The notes under the pieces are model-generated. The model did no database searches, had not been told where the DNA came from, and saw only the letters and a list, made by a program, of their open reading frames with translations. From NCBI RefSeq assembly GCF_014645515.1, contig NZ_BMLW01000001.1, positions 186,001-250,000 on the forward strand: a stretch of DNA of 64,000 nt. The letters run 5' to 3'. The translations under genes and the position numbers were made by a program. Shown one piece after another: positions 19,361-27,212 of this stretch (position 1 is the stretch's first letter; the number at the start of each line of letters is the position of its first letter). This DNA comes from Oceanobacillus neutriphilus (lineage in GTDB: Bacteria; Bacillota; Bacilli; Bacillales; Amphibacillaceae).

Positions 19361-20947
19361 ATGACATATCGTGTACTAATTAGTGATCCGTTAAGTGAAG
19401 AAGGAATTAAACCATTAAGAGAAACAAAAAATATAGAAATCGTTAAAAATCCGGGCTGGGATGAAGCAGAACTTTTAGAGAATATCGATCAATTTGACGC
19501 CTTATTAGTCCGCAGTCAGACACAGGTAACTCGTCCTTTACTGGAAAAAGCAACTCGTTTAAAAATTGTTGGCCGTGCAGGAGTCGGTGTAGATAATATT
19601 GACTTGGATGCCGCAACTGAAAATGGAATTATTGTAGTGAATGCGCCAAACGGAAATACCAATTCTGCAGCGGAGCATACGATTGCCATGATTATGTCTC
19701 TATCCAGAAATATTCCGCAGGCTTTTCATGCTTTAAAACAAAAGAAATGGGATCGAAAACGTTTTGTCGGAATCGAATTAAAACAGAAAACCTTAGGTAT
19801 CGTAGGCCTGGGAAGAATTGGTGTTGAGGTAGCCAAACGTGCCAAAGGACAACGCATGAATGTTATTGCTTATGATCCATTCCTGACAGATGAAAAAGCA
19901 GAGCAGATGGGAATTAAGCGCGGCACACTGGAAGAAGTGCTTCAAGCTGGGGATTTCATAACGGTTCATACACCACTGTTAAAAGAAACAAGACATTTGA
20001 TTAATGCAGTAGCTTTTGAATTGATGAAGGATGGTGTACAGATTGTTAACTGTGCCCGCGGCGGGATTATTGATGAAGATGCTTTATATGATGCCATCGT
20101 TTCTGGAAAAGTAGCCGGTGCAGCACTGGATGTGTTTGAACAGGAGCCTTTTACAGAGCATAAACTGCTTACTTTGCCAGAGGTTGTTGCTACACCACAT
20201 TTAGGTGCGAGCACAGTAGAAGCCCAGGAAATTGTAGCAGTTGATGTCAGTCATGATGTTATCCGCTTCTTAGAAGGAAAAGCCGTACGTCACCCTGTCA
20301 ACCTTCCTTCTATTCCAAGTGAAGCGATGCATCAAATTGAACCTTATTTCTATTTAGCAGAAAAGCTCGGCACGTTTATTATTGATTTAGCGAATGAAGT
20401 TATCAGTGAAATCCGTATCAGTTATTCTGGAGACTTAAGCGAAATAGAATCAGGTCCTGTCACGCGTAATGCAGTAAAAGGGATTTTAAAACGTTACCTG
20501 GGCAGCCGTGTAAATGATGTTAACGCATTATACCTGGCTGACCGTAAAGGGATTACTGTCAGCGAAAGTAAAAGATCTGCACGAAAAGGATTTACAAATC
20601 TGATTACCATAGAAGTGATTGGGGCTTCTGGAAGCAGAAAGGTTGCCGGTACGCTTTTAAACGGTCTGGGGCCGCGTCTTGTCCGTGTAGACGACTATCA
20701 GGTTGATGCTACGCCGGAAGGCCACATGGTTGTCATTCAGCATATTGACCAGCCTGGTGTTATCGGCCGCATGGGAAGTGCCTTTGCAGAGCATAATATT
20801 AATATCGCTACCATGCAGGTGGATCGGTCCGATGTAGGCGGCAGCGCAATTATGCTACTGACAATTGACCGTCATTTAGAAGACGAAGCACTTGCTGAAA
20901 TTGCACTTTTGGATGAGATTAAATCTGTTACTGCGATTGATTTATAA
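19361..20947 (+). CDS. serA: D-3-phosphoglycerate dehydrogenase
   Basis: First enzyme of phosphorylated serine synthesis: oxidises 3-phosphoglycerate to 3-phosphohydroxypyruvate with NAD. The 528 residues show the long form: a split substrate-binding domain; an NAD domain with GIVGLGRIGVEVAKRAKG; the catalytic arginine in NCARGGIIDE; the catalytic histidine in ATPHLGAST; an intervening domain; and a C-terminal ACT domain (VIQHIDQPGVIGRMGSAFAEHNINIA) that usually gives serine feedback. It is the second gene of the aminotransferase-serA operon and is followed by a strong hairpin terminator. Confidence 0.95.
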   Translation: MTYRVLISDPLSEEGIKPLRETKNIEIVKNPGWDEAELLENIDQFDALLVRSQTQVTRPLLEKATRLKIVGRAGVGVDNIDLDAATENGIIVVNAPNGNTNSAAEHTIAMIMSLSRNIPQAFHALKQKKWDRKRFVGIELKQKTLGIVGLGRIGVEVAKRAKGQRMNVIAYDPFLTDEKAEQMGIKRGTLEEVLQAGDFITVHTPLLKETRHLINAVAFELMKDGVQIVNCARGGIIDEDALYDAIVSGKVAGAALDVFEQEPFTEHKLLTLPEVVATPHLGASTVEAQEIVAVDVSHDVIRFLEGKAVRHPVNLPSIPSEAMHQIEPYFYLAEKLGTFIIDLANEVISEIRISYSGDLSEIESGPVTRNAVKGILKRYLGSRVNDVNALYLADRKGITVSESKRSARKGFTNLITIEVIGASGSRKVAGTLLNGLGPRLVRVDDYQVDATPEGHMVVIQHIDQPGVIGRMGSAFAEHNINIATMQVDRSDVGGSAIMLLTIDRHLEDEALAEIALLDEIKSVTAIDL

Positions 20948-20962
20948 GAACGTTTCATTACA

Positions 20963-21016
20963 AAAAGAGAGGGCTGTTGCACGACCAGAAACCTGATTGT
21001 GCAACAGCCCCTTTTT
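20963..21016. terminator. Bidirectional terminator between serA and the Rpn gene (repeat hairpin 1)
   Basis: A 12-bp perfect stem (GGGCTGTTGCAC at 20971-20982, GTGCAACAGCCC at 20999-21010) is flanked by A-run and T-run sequence, so it can terminate both serA (plus) and the convergent Rpn-type gene (minus). The stem and part of the loop (ACCTGATT) recur at 22467-22504. Confidence 0.8.
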
Positions 21017-21033
21017 CATTCCATTATTTTTGG

Positions 21034-21942
21034 TTATTCTGAAGCAAGTTTTTCAATATCTTCTATTTTTAATTTTGTGATTTCTGCTATTTGGTCGATT
21101 GGCATTCCTCTTGCTATCAATTCTAAAGCTATTTCTTGTTTTCCTTCTTGTTTTCCTTCTTGCTTTCCTTTTTTTATCCCTTCCTCTTTCCCTCTCTCAA
21201 AATAAGAATTCGGCAGCTGCATCACCATGTCTTTTTCCTCCTCCGGCAGATTTTCCATTTTCTCCATCATTTGTGCCTCCTCTTTTTTGTTTAATTTTAA
21301 ATAGGTTTCGAAATAGCCATACAGAAACTCCATTTTGGCCGGATCGATTTTCATCCGGGTAATCATACGCAGAAATTCAATCTTCACCTGAACCCGTTCA
21401 TGCTCTTCATACCCCATCTGACTGAGCAACGCCGCCGCGGCCGGGTTGTCTGATTCAATATATTCTCTCCAGTTTTTCTTGATTAAGTGTAATTGTAAAA
21501 AGTTAAATTGAAGTACTTCTTGTGTGGGTGAATCGATTTTGAATTGGGCTGGTTCATCTTTTTCCCTATTATAACTCAAAACAGCGATAGGTTGAATTGG
21601 TTTGCGGTGTTTGGCGTAGAGGTAAGAAAAATAGAGAAACATTCTTTCAGGGAAATCCGCTTCATGGGTCGATTGGGCTTCGGTGTGGATATGCAGGATT
21701 TTGTCCTGGTGGTTTAGCTTTACTTCTGCGAGAACGTCAATTTCTTTCTTGCGGCCTTTGATATAGTCGAGATACACTTCCTGTTCGAGGAAGGTCACTT
21801 TGGAGAAATCAATGTGAGGGTGAAGATTGGGGAAAAACGCTTCGATGAACTCTTCGAAAAACTCTTTTATCAGCTTTTTCGTCAGCCGATCGTGCTCCAT
21901 GTAGTCTGCTTCTTCTTCTAAAATTACTGGTACAGTGAACAA
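21034..21942 (-). CDS. Rpn/YhgA-family putative PD-(D/E)XK nuclease (recombination-promoting, transposase_31-like)
   Basis: A 302-residue protein of the Rpn/YhgA group, whose members have a PD-(D/E)XK nuclease fold and promote RecA-independent recombination in E. coli. The putative active-site region is visible as KKEIDVLAEVK followed by HIHTEAQS (E-x-Q). The C-terminal quarter is highly charged, with tandem KQEGKQEGKQE repeats encoded by near-identical 12-bp units at about 21141-21178; such repeats can vary in length. The start is probably TTG (AAAGGAAG upstream); an ATG 14 codons later lacks a clear ribosome binding site. It stands alone between two related hairpins. No inverted-repeat ends or partner transposase are seen, so calling it a transposase is not justified. 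Confidence 0.75.
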   Translation of the reverse strand: MFTVPVILEEEADYMEHDRLTKKLIKEFFEEFIEAFFPNLHPHIDFSKVTFLEQEVYLDYIKGRKKEIDVLAEVKLNHQDKILHIHTEAQSTHEADFPERMFLYFSYLYAKHRKPIQPIAVLSYNREKDEPAQFKIDSPTQEVLQFNFLQLHLIKKNWREYIESDNPAAAALLSQMGYEEHERVQVKIEFLRMITRMKIDPAKMEFLYGYFETYLKLNKKEEAQMMEKMENLPEEEKDMVMQLPNSYFERGKEEGIKKGKQEGKQEGKQEIALELIARGMPIDQIAEITKLKIEDIEKLASE

Positions 21943-22074
21943 TAAAACACTTCCTTTCTTTGAATTATTTTTATTTTACCAATACTTCCACAAAAAATCC
22001 ACTACAATAAATGAAGTCATATTATTAAATAAGAAAAACCAAGAAAATCACTTGGTCTTTAAAATACAGGTATT

Positions 22075-22425
22075 CTAGCCAAGGAGATGTCCGCTGCGGG
22101 AAGTCGCTTTCCGCGGGCAACGCCTCAGCCTCCTCAGAAGAAGACCACTTCTTGCGGGGTCTTCACCTGTTGCTTTTCCCGCAGGAGTCGACTTCCCTTC
22201 GCTCCCATCTAAGAAGAAATAAGTTTTATTTACTTTTTCACAAAGAAATAAAACTAATTTTAGCAACGGTTTTCGATGGGACGAGTAATCGCAGTCCCAG
22301 TTGGAAGACCCCGCAGGAAAAAAGTGCTCTTCTTTTTTTCGAGGAGATGAGCTCGGGGCCCACGGAAAGCGTAGTGTATTTCTGGGGTTGCGATTACTCA
22401 CCCCATGATACCCGTTGCAGCGGCT
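22075..22425. repeat. GC-rich mosaic repeat (Bacillaceae-type intergenic element)
   Basis: GC-rich non-coding DNA between the Rpn gene and the HAD gene. It contains GCGGGAAGTCGCTTTCCGCG, CCGCAGGAGTCGACTTCCC, an inverted GGGACGAGTAATCGCAGTCCC module and a forward GCGATTACTCACCCC module, the last two shared with repeats at 10.1, 25.9, 35.1 and 55.5 kb. In-frame ORFs across it (108 and 91 codons) are artefacts of the GC-rich repeat. From memory, similar blocks are scattered in several Bacillaceae genomes. It may be two nested or fused copies in opposite orientation. Confidence 0.6.
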
Positions 22426-22462
22426 GACTCCAGCATTTTTATATACTTTCTTATCTTTTAAA

Positions 22463-22512
22463 AAGAGGCTGTTGCACTTTCAGTTACCTGATTGTGCAAC
22501 AGCCCCTTCTTT
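22463..22512. terminator. Terminator of the HAD gene (repeat hairpin 2)
   Basis: An 11-bp perfect stem (GGCTGTTGCAC at 22467-22477, GTGCAACAGCC at 22494-22504) with flanking A and T runs lies 41 bp past the HAD stop on the minus strand. It repeats the hairpin at 20971-21010, including loop residues ACCTGATT. Confidence 0.75.
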
Positions 22513-22552
22513 TCGATTTTCTTTTACAACATGTAATACTCCTGCTGCATTT

Positions 22553-23341
22553 CTAATTGTATGATTGCAGAATGCTCTTCAATTCTTTAAGTGATTTTAT
22601 TTCATAATCCGGTTTGATATTACTCTTATTTTCTGCATCGAATCGATTCAGCCAGATAGAATCAATACCTGTCCGATTCGCCCCAATAATATCTGTATGC
22701 AGATTGTCGCCTACCATTACTGCAGCTTCCGCTTTTATATTTAATGCTTTTAAAACATAGTCAAATATCTCCCGGTCCGGTTTTCCAATGCCAATATCTC
22801 CGGAAATAAATATTTTCTCAAAATACGGCGGCAATTCAGGAGAAATCTCTAACTTTAGATTTTGAAGGCTTGGTGCGCCATTTGTCACTAATGCAAGACG
22901 ATAATCCTTCTTAAGCTCTTTGAGTACAAGAAGTGCATCCTCAAATAAACAAGGGCTCTCTATCCGGTAATCCCGGAATGCTTTAGCCAGCTTTTCAGCC
23001 AGTTCAGGGTTATTTACTCCTGTGTCTGCTAATCCTGCTTGCCAGGCTGTTTTTTGATATACCGGAGCAATTTCTCTGAGCTGCTGAAATTCCTCTCCCG
23101 GATCATCAAAGGTTGCCCACAGTCCTTCAAAAGGATTAATTCCAATCTTTTGTGTATATGTATAGGTTGGATAAGACGCATATAACTCTCTCGCTTTATC
23201 ACGAACATTTTTTTCTAATTGCTCCAGGGAAACACCTGCTTCCTTTTCTGCCAGCCGGCAGGTTAAAGAGAAAGCATCCTGCACACTCTTCTTATCCCAT
23301 AATAGTGTATCATCCAAATCAAATAATACTATCTTTTTCAT
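22553..23341 (-). CDS. HAD-superfamily hydrolase (YjjG/YfnB-like)
   Basis: A 262-residue cytoplasmic phosphatase of the haloacid dehalogenase superfamily. Motif I is LFDLDDTLLWD (nucleophile Asp8, acid Asp10), the motif II region is LALVTNGAPS, the motif III lysine is in GDIGIGKPDREIF, and motif IV is MVGDNLHTDIIGA. The helical cap between motifs I and II, and the length, fit the YjjG/YfnB subgroup, which acts on nucleotide or sugar phosphates. The exact substrate cannot be read from sequence. It is a single gene with its own hairpin terminator; GAGGA precedes the ATG. Confidence 0.8.
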   Translation of the reverse strand: MKKIVLFDLDDTLLWDKKSVQDAFSLTCRLAEKEAGVSLEQLEKNVRDKARELYASYPTYTYTQKIGINPFEGLWATFDDPGEEFQQLREIAPVYQKTAWQAGLADTGVNNPELAEKLAKAFRDYRIESPCLFEDALLVLKELKKDYRLALVTNGAPSLQNLKLEISPELPPYFEKIFISGDIGIGKPDREIFDYVLKALNIKAEAAVMVGDNLHTDIIGANRTGIDSIWLNRFDAENKSNIKPDYEIKSLKELKSILQSYN

Positions 23342-23480
23342 TATTTATATCCTCACTTTGCCATTTAATTAGTTCGCGTAATCATAATTTAATAAATTAA
23401 TTTAAAATTTAGTCTTGCTAAAATCTTTCATATGTCTTATGATATATAGAAATTTAATCAATGGCAAGGAGACTTTTGAT

Positions 23481-24575
23481 ATGGAAGAACAAACTATTCG
23501 CGTACAACGATGTGAAACAAAAAAAGAAAAGCCACAGGATGATCAATTAGTTTTTGGTAAAATTTTCACAGACCATATGTTTGTGATGGATTATTCAGAA
23601 CCGCTAGGGTGGCATAATGCGAGCATTGTACCATATCAACCACTACAAATTGAACCTTCTGCAATGGTATTTCACTATGCACAATCTGTTTTTGAAGGTT
23701 TAAAGGCTTATCGTACGGATAACGGAAGCATTGAATTATTTCGTCCAGAGAAAAATATGGAACGTTTAAACAGATCGAATGATCGTTTATGTATCCCTCC
23801 GATTGACGAAGAGTTTGCTTTAAAAGCAATTAAACAACTGGTTTCAATTGACCGTGATTGGGTCCCTCATACAGAAGGTACATCGCTATATATTCGTCCG
23901 TTTATTATTTCTACAGAAACTTACATCGGCGTATCAGCAGCTGCACATTATAAATTCATTGTTATTCTTTCTCCAGTAGGCGCTTACTACAAAGAAGGCC
24001 TTAACCCGGTTAAGATTGCTGTAGAGAATGATTATGTCCGTACTGTAAAAGGCGGTACAGGTGAAGCAAAAACCGGCGGTAACTATGCAGCCAGCTTAAA
24101 AGCGCAGGAAATGGTTGCAAAAACCGGTTATACGCAGGTTCTTTGGTTAGATGGTGTTGAAAAGAAATATATTGAAGAAGTCGGAAGCATGAATGTTTTC
24201 TTCAAAATTAATGGAGAAGTTGTTACACCAAAATTAAATGGCAGTATTCTTTCCGGAATTACACGTTTGAGCGTGATAGAATTACTAAATCACTGGGACG
24301 TTCCGGTAATTGAGAGACGCATTTCTATCGAAGAATTATACGAAGCTTACCAAAATGGTCAGCTGGAAGAAGCATTCGGTTCAGGTACCGCTGCAGTTAT
24401 CTCTCCAATCGGCGAATTAAAATGGGGAGATAAACAGATGATTATCAATGATGGGAAAACAGGTGAGATTTCGAAAAAGGTCTATGATACAATTACAGGC
24501 ATCCAATATGGTCATATAGAAGACTCCTTTAACTGGATGCAAAACATTGAAACAGAAAGCACTGTGAAACATTAA
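23481..24575 (+). CDS. ilvE: Branched-chain amino acid aminotransferase
   Basis: Catalyses the last step of leucine, isoleucine and valine synthesis and the first step of their breakdown, using glutamate/2-oxoglutarate. The product from the chosen ATG is 364 residues (MEEQTIRVQ...), with AAGGAG about 7 nt upstream; a 22-codon longer frame lacks such a site. It resembles Bacillus YwaA/IlvK: FTDHMFVMDYSEPLGWHNASIVPYQP, SVFEGLKAYR, the cofactor region GTGEAKTGGNYAASLKAQ, and YIEEVGSMNVFF. It is monocistronic with a strong terminator. It supplies the transaminase that the ilv-leu operon at 7-17 kb lacks. Confidence 0.92.
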   Translation: MEEQTIRVQRCETKKEKPQDDQLVFGKIFTDHMFVMDYSEPLGWHNASIVPYQPLQIEPSAMVFHYAQSVFEGLKAYRTDNGSIELFRPEKNMERLNRSNDRLCIPPIDEEFALKAIKQLVSIDRDWVPHTEGTSLYIRPFIISTETYIGVSAAAHYKFIVILSPVGAYYKEGLNPVKIAVENDYVRTVKGGTGEAKTGGNYAASLKAQEMVAKTGYTQVLWLDGVEKKYIEEVGSMNVFFKINGEVVTPKLNGSILSGITRLSVIELLNHWDVPVIERRISIEELYEAYQNGQLEEAFGSGTAAVISPIGELKWGDKQMIINDGKTGEISKKVYDTITGIQYGHIEDSFNWMQNIETESTVKH

Positions 24576-24581
24576 TAAAAG

Positions 24582-24618
24582 TCGGGCCGGGATGAATTAA
24601 TTCCCGGCCCGATTTTTA
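24582..24618 (+). terminator. Terminator after ilvE
   Basis: An 11-bp GC-rich perfect stem (TCGGGCCGGGA at 24582-24592, TCCCGGCCCGA at 24602-24612) followed by TTTTTATT, 7 bp past the ilvE stop. Confidence 0.9.
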
Positions 24619-24712
24619 TTAATTTATATGATTACTCGATTAAGTATTGAAACCTTGAGAACCTCAAAAAACCAAATCACTTGTAGAGTATATGGAATTT
24701 CTGATTACTCAC

Positions 24713-25630
24713 TTATAATAATTTATTACCGGCAGACTGCCATAACTGATACCATTCTTCTCTCGTCAGAGTAATATCAGCAGCTTTCACCATTTCAGTC
24801 AGCCGTTTTGGTGTCATTGTACCGATAATGGTCTGTATATTAGCCGGATGACGTAAAATCCATGCTATTGCGATCGTCTCCCGGGCCACACCGTATTTTT
24901 CTCCAAGCTTGTCCAATTCCTTATTTAATTCTGGATAGGCGTCCCGATCCATGATGAAACCGCCGAAAAATCCATATCGAAGCGGTGACCAGGCCTGAAT
25001 AGTCATATTATTGATCTGACTGTAATCGATAACCCCGCCGTCAAAATCCATTGCCTGATCAAATGATGTATTCGCATACAATCCTTGATTAATCATACCG
25101 GAATTAGTGATACTTAATTGCAATTGATTGGCTACCAATTCCTGATCAACATATCTTTTCAACAGTTCAATCTGACGCGGCCGGGAATTACTCACACCGA
25201 AATGCCGTACTTTACCGCTCTTTTCCAGCTCTGAAAACGCCTCTGCCACTTCTTCCGGCTCCATAAGGGCATCCGGACGGTGAATAAGAAATACATCTAA
25301 GTAGTCTGTTTTCAATCGCTTTAGGCTATTTTCAACAGATGAAATTAAATATTCTTTGGAAGAGTCATAAAACCCATTGCGGATGCCTGCTTTTGACTGA
25401 ATAATCAATTTTTCACGGATAGATGGGTTCATATCAATCGCCTCTGCAAATACCGATTCTGATTTTCCCTTCCCATAAATATCAGCATGATCAAAAAAAT
25501 CAATTCCATGCTCCAATGCGTTATGAATCACTTTATTCGCTTCCTCTTTCGTACTCTGATGCATAACCATGCAGCCTAAAGAAAGGACTGGAACAGATAA
25601 TTCGCTATTTCCTAATTGTATACGTTTCAT
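24713..25630 (-). CDS. Aldo/keto reductase (YdhF-like)
   Basis: A 305-residue NADPH-dependent oxidoreductase with a TIM barrel, starting MKRIQLGNSELSVPVLSLGCM at an ATG preceded by GGAGGGAGGT; a 14-codon longer frame is rejected. The catalytic tetrad can be seen: Asp and Tyr in FDHADIYGKGKSE, Lys in IIQSKAGIR, and His in VFLIHRPDAL. The C-terminal nucleotide-binding part is AWILRHPANIQTIIGTMTPKRL. This pattern fits the E. coli YdhF / AKR11-12 type. The substrate is unknown. It stands alone on the minus strand, followed by the convergent ilvE region. Confidence 0.85.
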   Translation of the reverse strand: MKRIQLGNSELSVPVLSLGCMVMHQSTKEEANKVIHNALEHGIDFFDHADIYGKGKSESVFAEAIDMNPSIREKLIIQSKAGIRNGFYDSSKEYLISSVENSLKRLKTDYLDVFLIHRPDALMEPEEVAEAFSELEKSGKVRHFGVSNSRPRQIELLKRYVDQELVANQLQLSITNSGMINQGLYANTSFDQAMDFDGGVIDYSQINNMTIQAWSPLRYGFFGGFIMDRDAYPELNKELDKLGEKYGVARETIAIAWILRHPANIQTIIGTMTPKRLTEMVKAADITLTREEWYQLWQSAGNKLL

Positions 25631-25710
25631 AATATCTACCTCCCTCCTACATTTTATCACAAGGCTCGACAATACCGATAATAATCTGGATTTGTTTTTA
25701 TTTCTAATTT

Positions 25711-26043
25711 ACTCAACTTTCGCACCTGAGAATAAGAATCTATATCCTCCTATTCCAGGATGAACAAGTTCTTTATTATCCTGCTTGTATTTTGTTAAAT
25801 TATCCTTCTATGGAAATCGAGATTGTGTATAGCGCCTGCAACCAACCACTACGCTTTCCATGGGGACGGCTTCAGCTAACTTGAAAAGAAAACCGCTTTT
25901 CAAGTGGATCTTCAGCTCGCCCTGCGATGCACAAATGTTTCTGATGGGGCGAGTAATCGCAGTCCCATCGAAAAGAGTTGTACGTCGAAAGAGCTCCAAT
26001 CTCTATGATAAGCAAATTATTTTTTAAGGTGCAAAATTTGAGT
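25711..26043. repeat. ACTCAAC-type MITE-like element, copy A
   Basis: A 333-bp non-coding element. The left end is ACTCAACTTTCGCACCT and the right end is AGGTGCAAAATTTGAGT, its imperfect inverse. It is flanked by AATTT (25706-25710) and GATTT (26044-26048), a 4/5 direct repeat. Inside are the GTGTATAGC module, CCACTACGCTTTCCATGGGGACGGCTTC in shortened form, a CTTGAAAAG/CTTTTCAAG hairpin, and the inverted module GGGGCGAGTAATCGCAGTCCC. It carries no gene. Confidence 0.8.
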
Positions 26044-26063
26044 GATTTACTTAAAAAAAATAA

Positions 26064-26107
26064 GAAAACCCTGTAGAGAAAAACTGGTTCTCTCTACAGG
26101 ATTTTCT
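26064..26107 (-). terminator. Terminator after the SASP gene
   Basis: An inverted repeat AAAACCCTGTAGAGA / TCTCTACAGGATTTT, T-rich on both outer sides, about 45 bp past the SASP stop on the minus strand. Confidence 0.75.
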
Positions 26108-26151
26108 ATTATCATAATAAATCGGGGTAAATTTTTAAAGCTGTGAGTTGA

Positions 26152-26352
26152 TTATTTTTTCTGATTCGCTATGCTGCCCTCAGCCATTTGAATCATTCGT
26201 TTTACCATCTCACCACCGACTGCACCGTTTTCACGAGCAGTAGTATCAGCTCCTAAATTCACATGCATTTCACCAGCGATTTCTTCTTTCATCTGATTTA
26301 CTGCACGTTCTGCTTGCGGTACTAACAACGCATTTCTTCGTTTGTCAGCCAC
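26152..26352 (-). CDS. Small acid-soluble spore protein, alpha/beta type
   Basis: This 66-residue DNA-binding spore protein coats and protects spore DNA from UV and heat, and is degraded by the GPR protease on germination. The start is GTG giving VADKRRNALLVPQAERAVNQMKEE, with AAAGGGGAGGG 6-7 nt upstream; the 49-codon longer frame is rejected because SASPs are 60-75 residues. Both family signatures are present: the GPR-site region MKEEIAGEMHVNLG and the DNA-contact segment TARENGAVGGEMVKRMIQMAE. It is monocistronic. Expression by forespore sigma-G is expected, but I could not place a convincing sigma-G promoter. It proves the organism is a spore former or descends from one. Confidence 0.95.
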   Translation of the reverse strand: MADKRRNALLVPQAERAVNQMKEEIAGEMHVNLGADTTARENGAVGGEMVKRMIQMAEGSIANQKK

Positions 26353-26675
26353 CTCAGACCCTCCCCTTTTATTCGAAAGCAAGTGCAATACTTGCTTGCT
26401 ATTATCTTTTGCAAAACACGATAAACTATACCCAAAAATTTTACCTCTTTGGCAGCTGTTCATTATTTTTAGTGTGTAATAATGAATCGCCCTGATCAAG
26501 CGAATATGTGTAGTATTTTAGACAAATTAAAAGTTTTTGCATAAGTGGATTAAAAGGTACATAAGTATATCAAGTGATTCAAAAGCTAAAAGAGGATGCT
26601 CAAAAAGTCCAATAAAAATGACACGGCGGACTTTTTGAACGCGAACTAAAGGAATTTTTTAAGGAGGAACACTTG
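26353..26675. other. Spacer between SASP and SRPBCC genes
   Basis: 323 bp with no gene. It holds a perfect 11-bp stem, TCAAAAAGTCC (26600-26610) and GGACTTTTTGA (26628-26638), without a T-run. The sequence around its left arm, 26590-26613, recurs at 43897-43920 with one mismatch in 24, so it is probably the end of another short repeat. Confidence 0.5.
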
Positions 26676-27137
26676 ATGTTAAAAGCAGATTATAGCGTCA
26701 ACATTGACCTGCCCCAATCAGAGGTGTGGAGTTATTTAGAAGATTGGTCTCATTGGGCAAAGCAGGTACCTGGTTATCAAACACATAAGAAAGTATCCGC
26801 AGCGGATTCTGTTTGGGAGCTGCATGGGAAAGTAGGCACGATTACTAAAGACCTCAAGCTGTATGTCAGAATCCTGGAGATGGCGTCTCCATCAATCGTG
26901 CAATTTCGGGTTCGTGATTCTGAAAACCGGTGTTTAGGAAATGGCTGCTTCAAGCTTTCCGGGCTCTCTTCCCGTTCCTCCGAACTGACCTGTTTATTGG
27001 AACTTGAATTAAAAGGATTGACTGGAAAAATCAGTGCCCCATTTATCGGCTCTCTTCTTCCAACGGTACTGGAAAAATTTGTTCTTCGGATTATAAAGCC
27101 TTTAAAAGAGACAGATTCTGTTGCTTTATCGCTTTAA
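26676..27137 (+). CDS. SRPBCC (START/CoxG-like) family protein
   Basis: A 153-residue protein with the SRPBCC hydrophobic-pocket fold. The pattern is an N-terminal beta-strand (YSVNIDLPQSEVWSYLEDWSHWAKQVPGY), a central sheet, and a long C-terminal helix (LPTVLEKFVLRIIKPLKET). It most resembles the CoxG/polyketide-cyclase subgroup, whose members bind hydrophobic ligands or act as membrane-associated chaperones. No CO dehydrogenase genes are nearby, so a CoxG role is not supported. The ATG at 26676 has AAGGAGG 8 nt upstream; a TTG one codon earlier is also possible. It is a single gene of unknown function. Confidence 0.65.
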   Translation: MLKADYSVNIDLPQSEVWSYLEDWSHWAKQVPGYQTHKKVSAADSVWELHGKVGTITKDLKLYVRILEMASPSIVQFRVRDSENRCLGNGCFKLSGLSSRSSELTCLLELELKGLTGKISAPFIGSLLPTVLEKFVLRIIKPLKETDSVALSL

Positions 27138-27212
27138 AAGCATGCAGTTTACTCTTTCTCCCAACAATGATACATTAATATAGGTTTAATTATCATTGTC
27201 GGGAAAGGAAAT

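Noticed and set aside
22075..22427. ORFs of about 90-108 codons across the GC-rich repeat
   Set aside because: High GC content and lack of stops in the repeat make open frames on both strands; no start signal and no protein-like pattern.
26353..26470. Sigma-G promoter for the SASP gene
   Set aside because: Candidate hexamers (GTATA and GATAATA) are spaced 19-20 bp apart, beyond the usual range, so I do not list a site.
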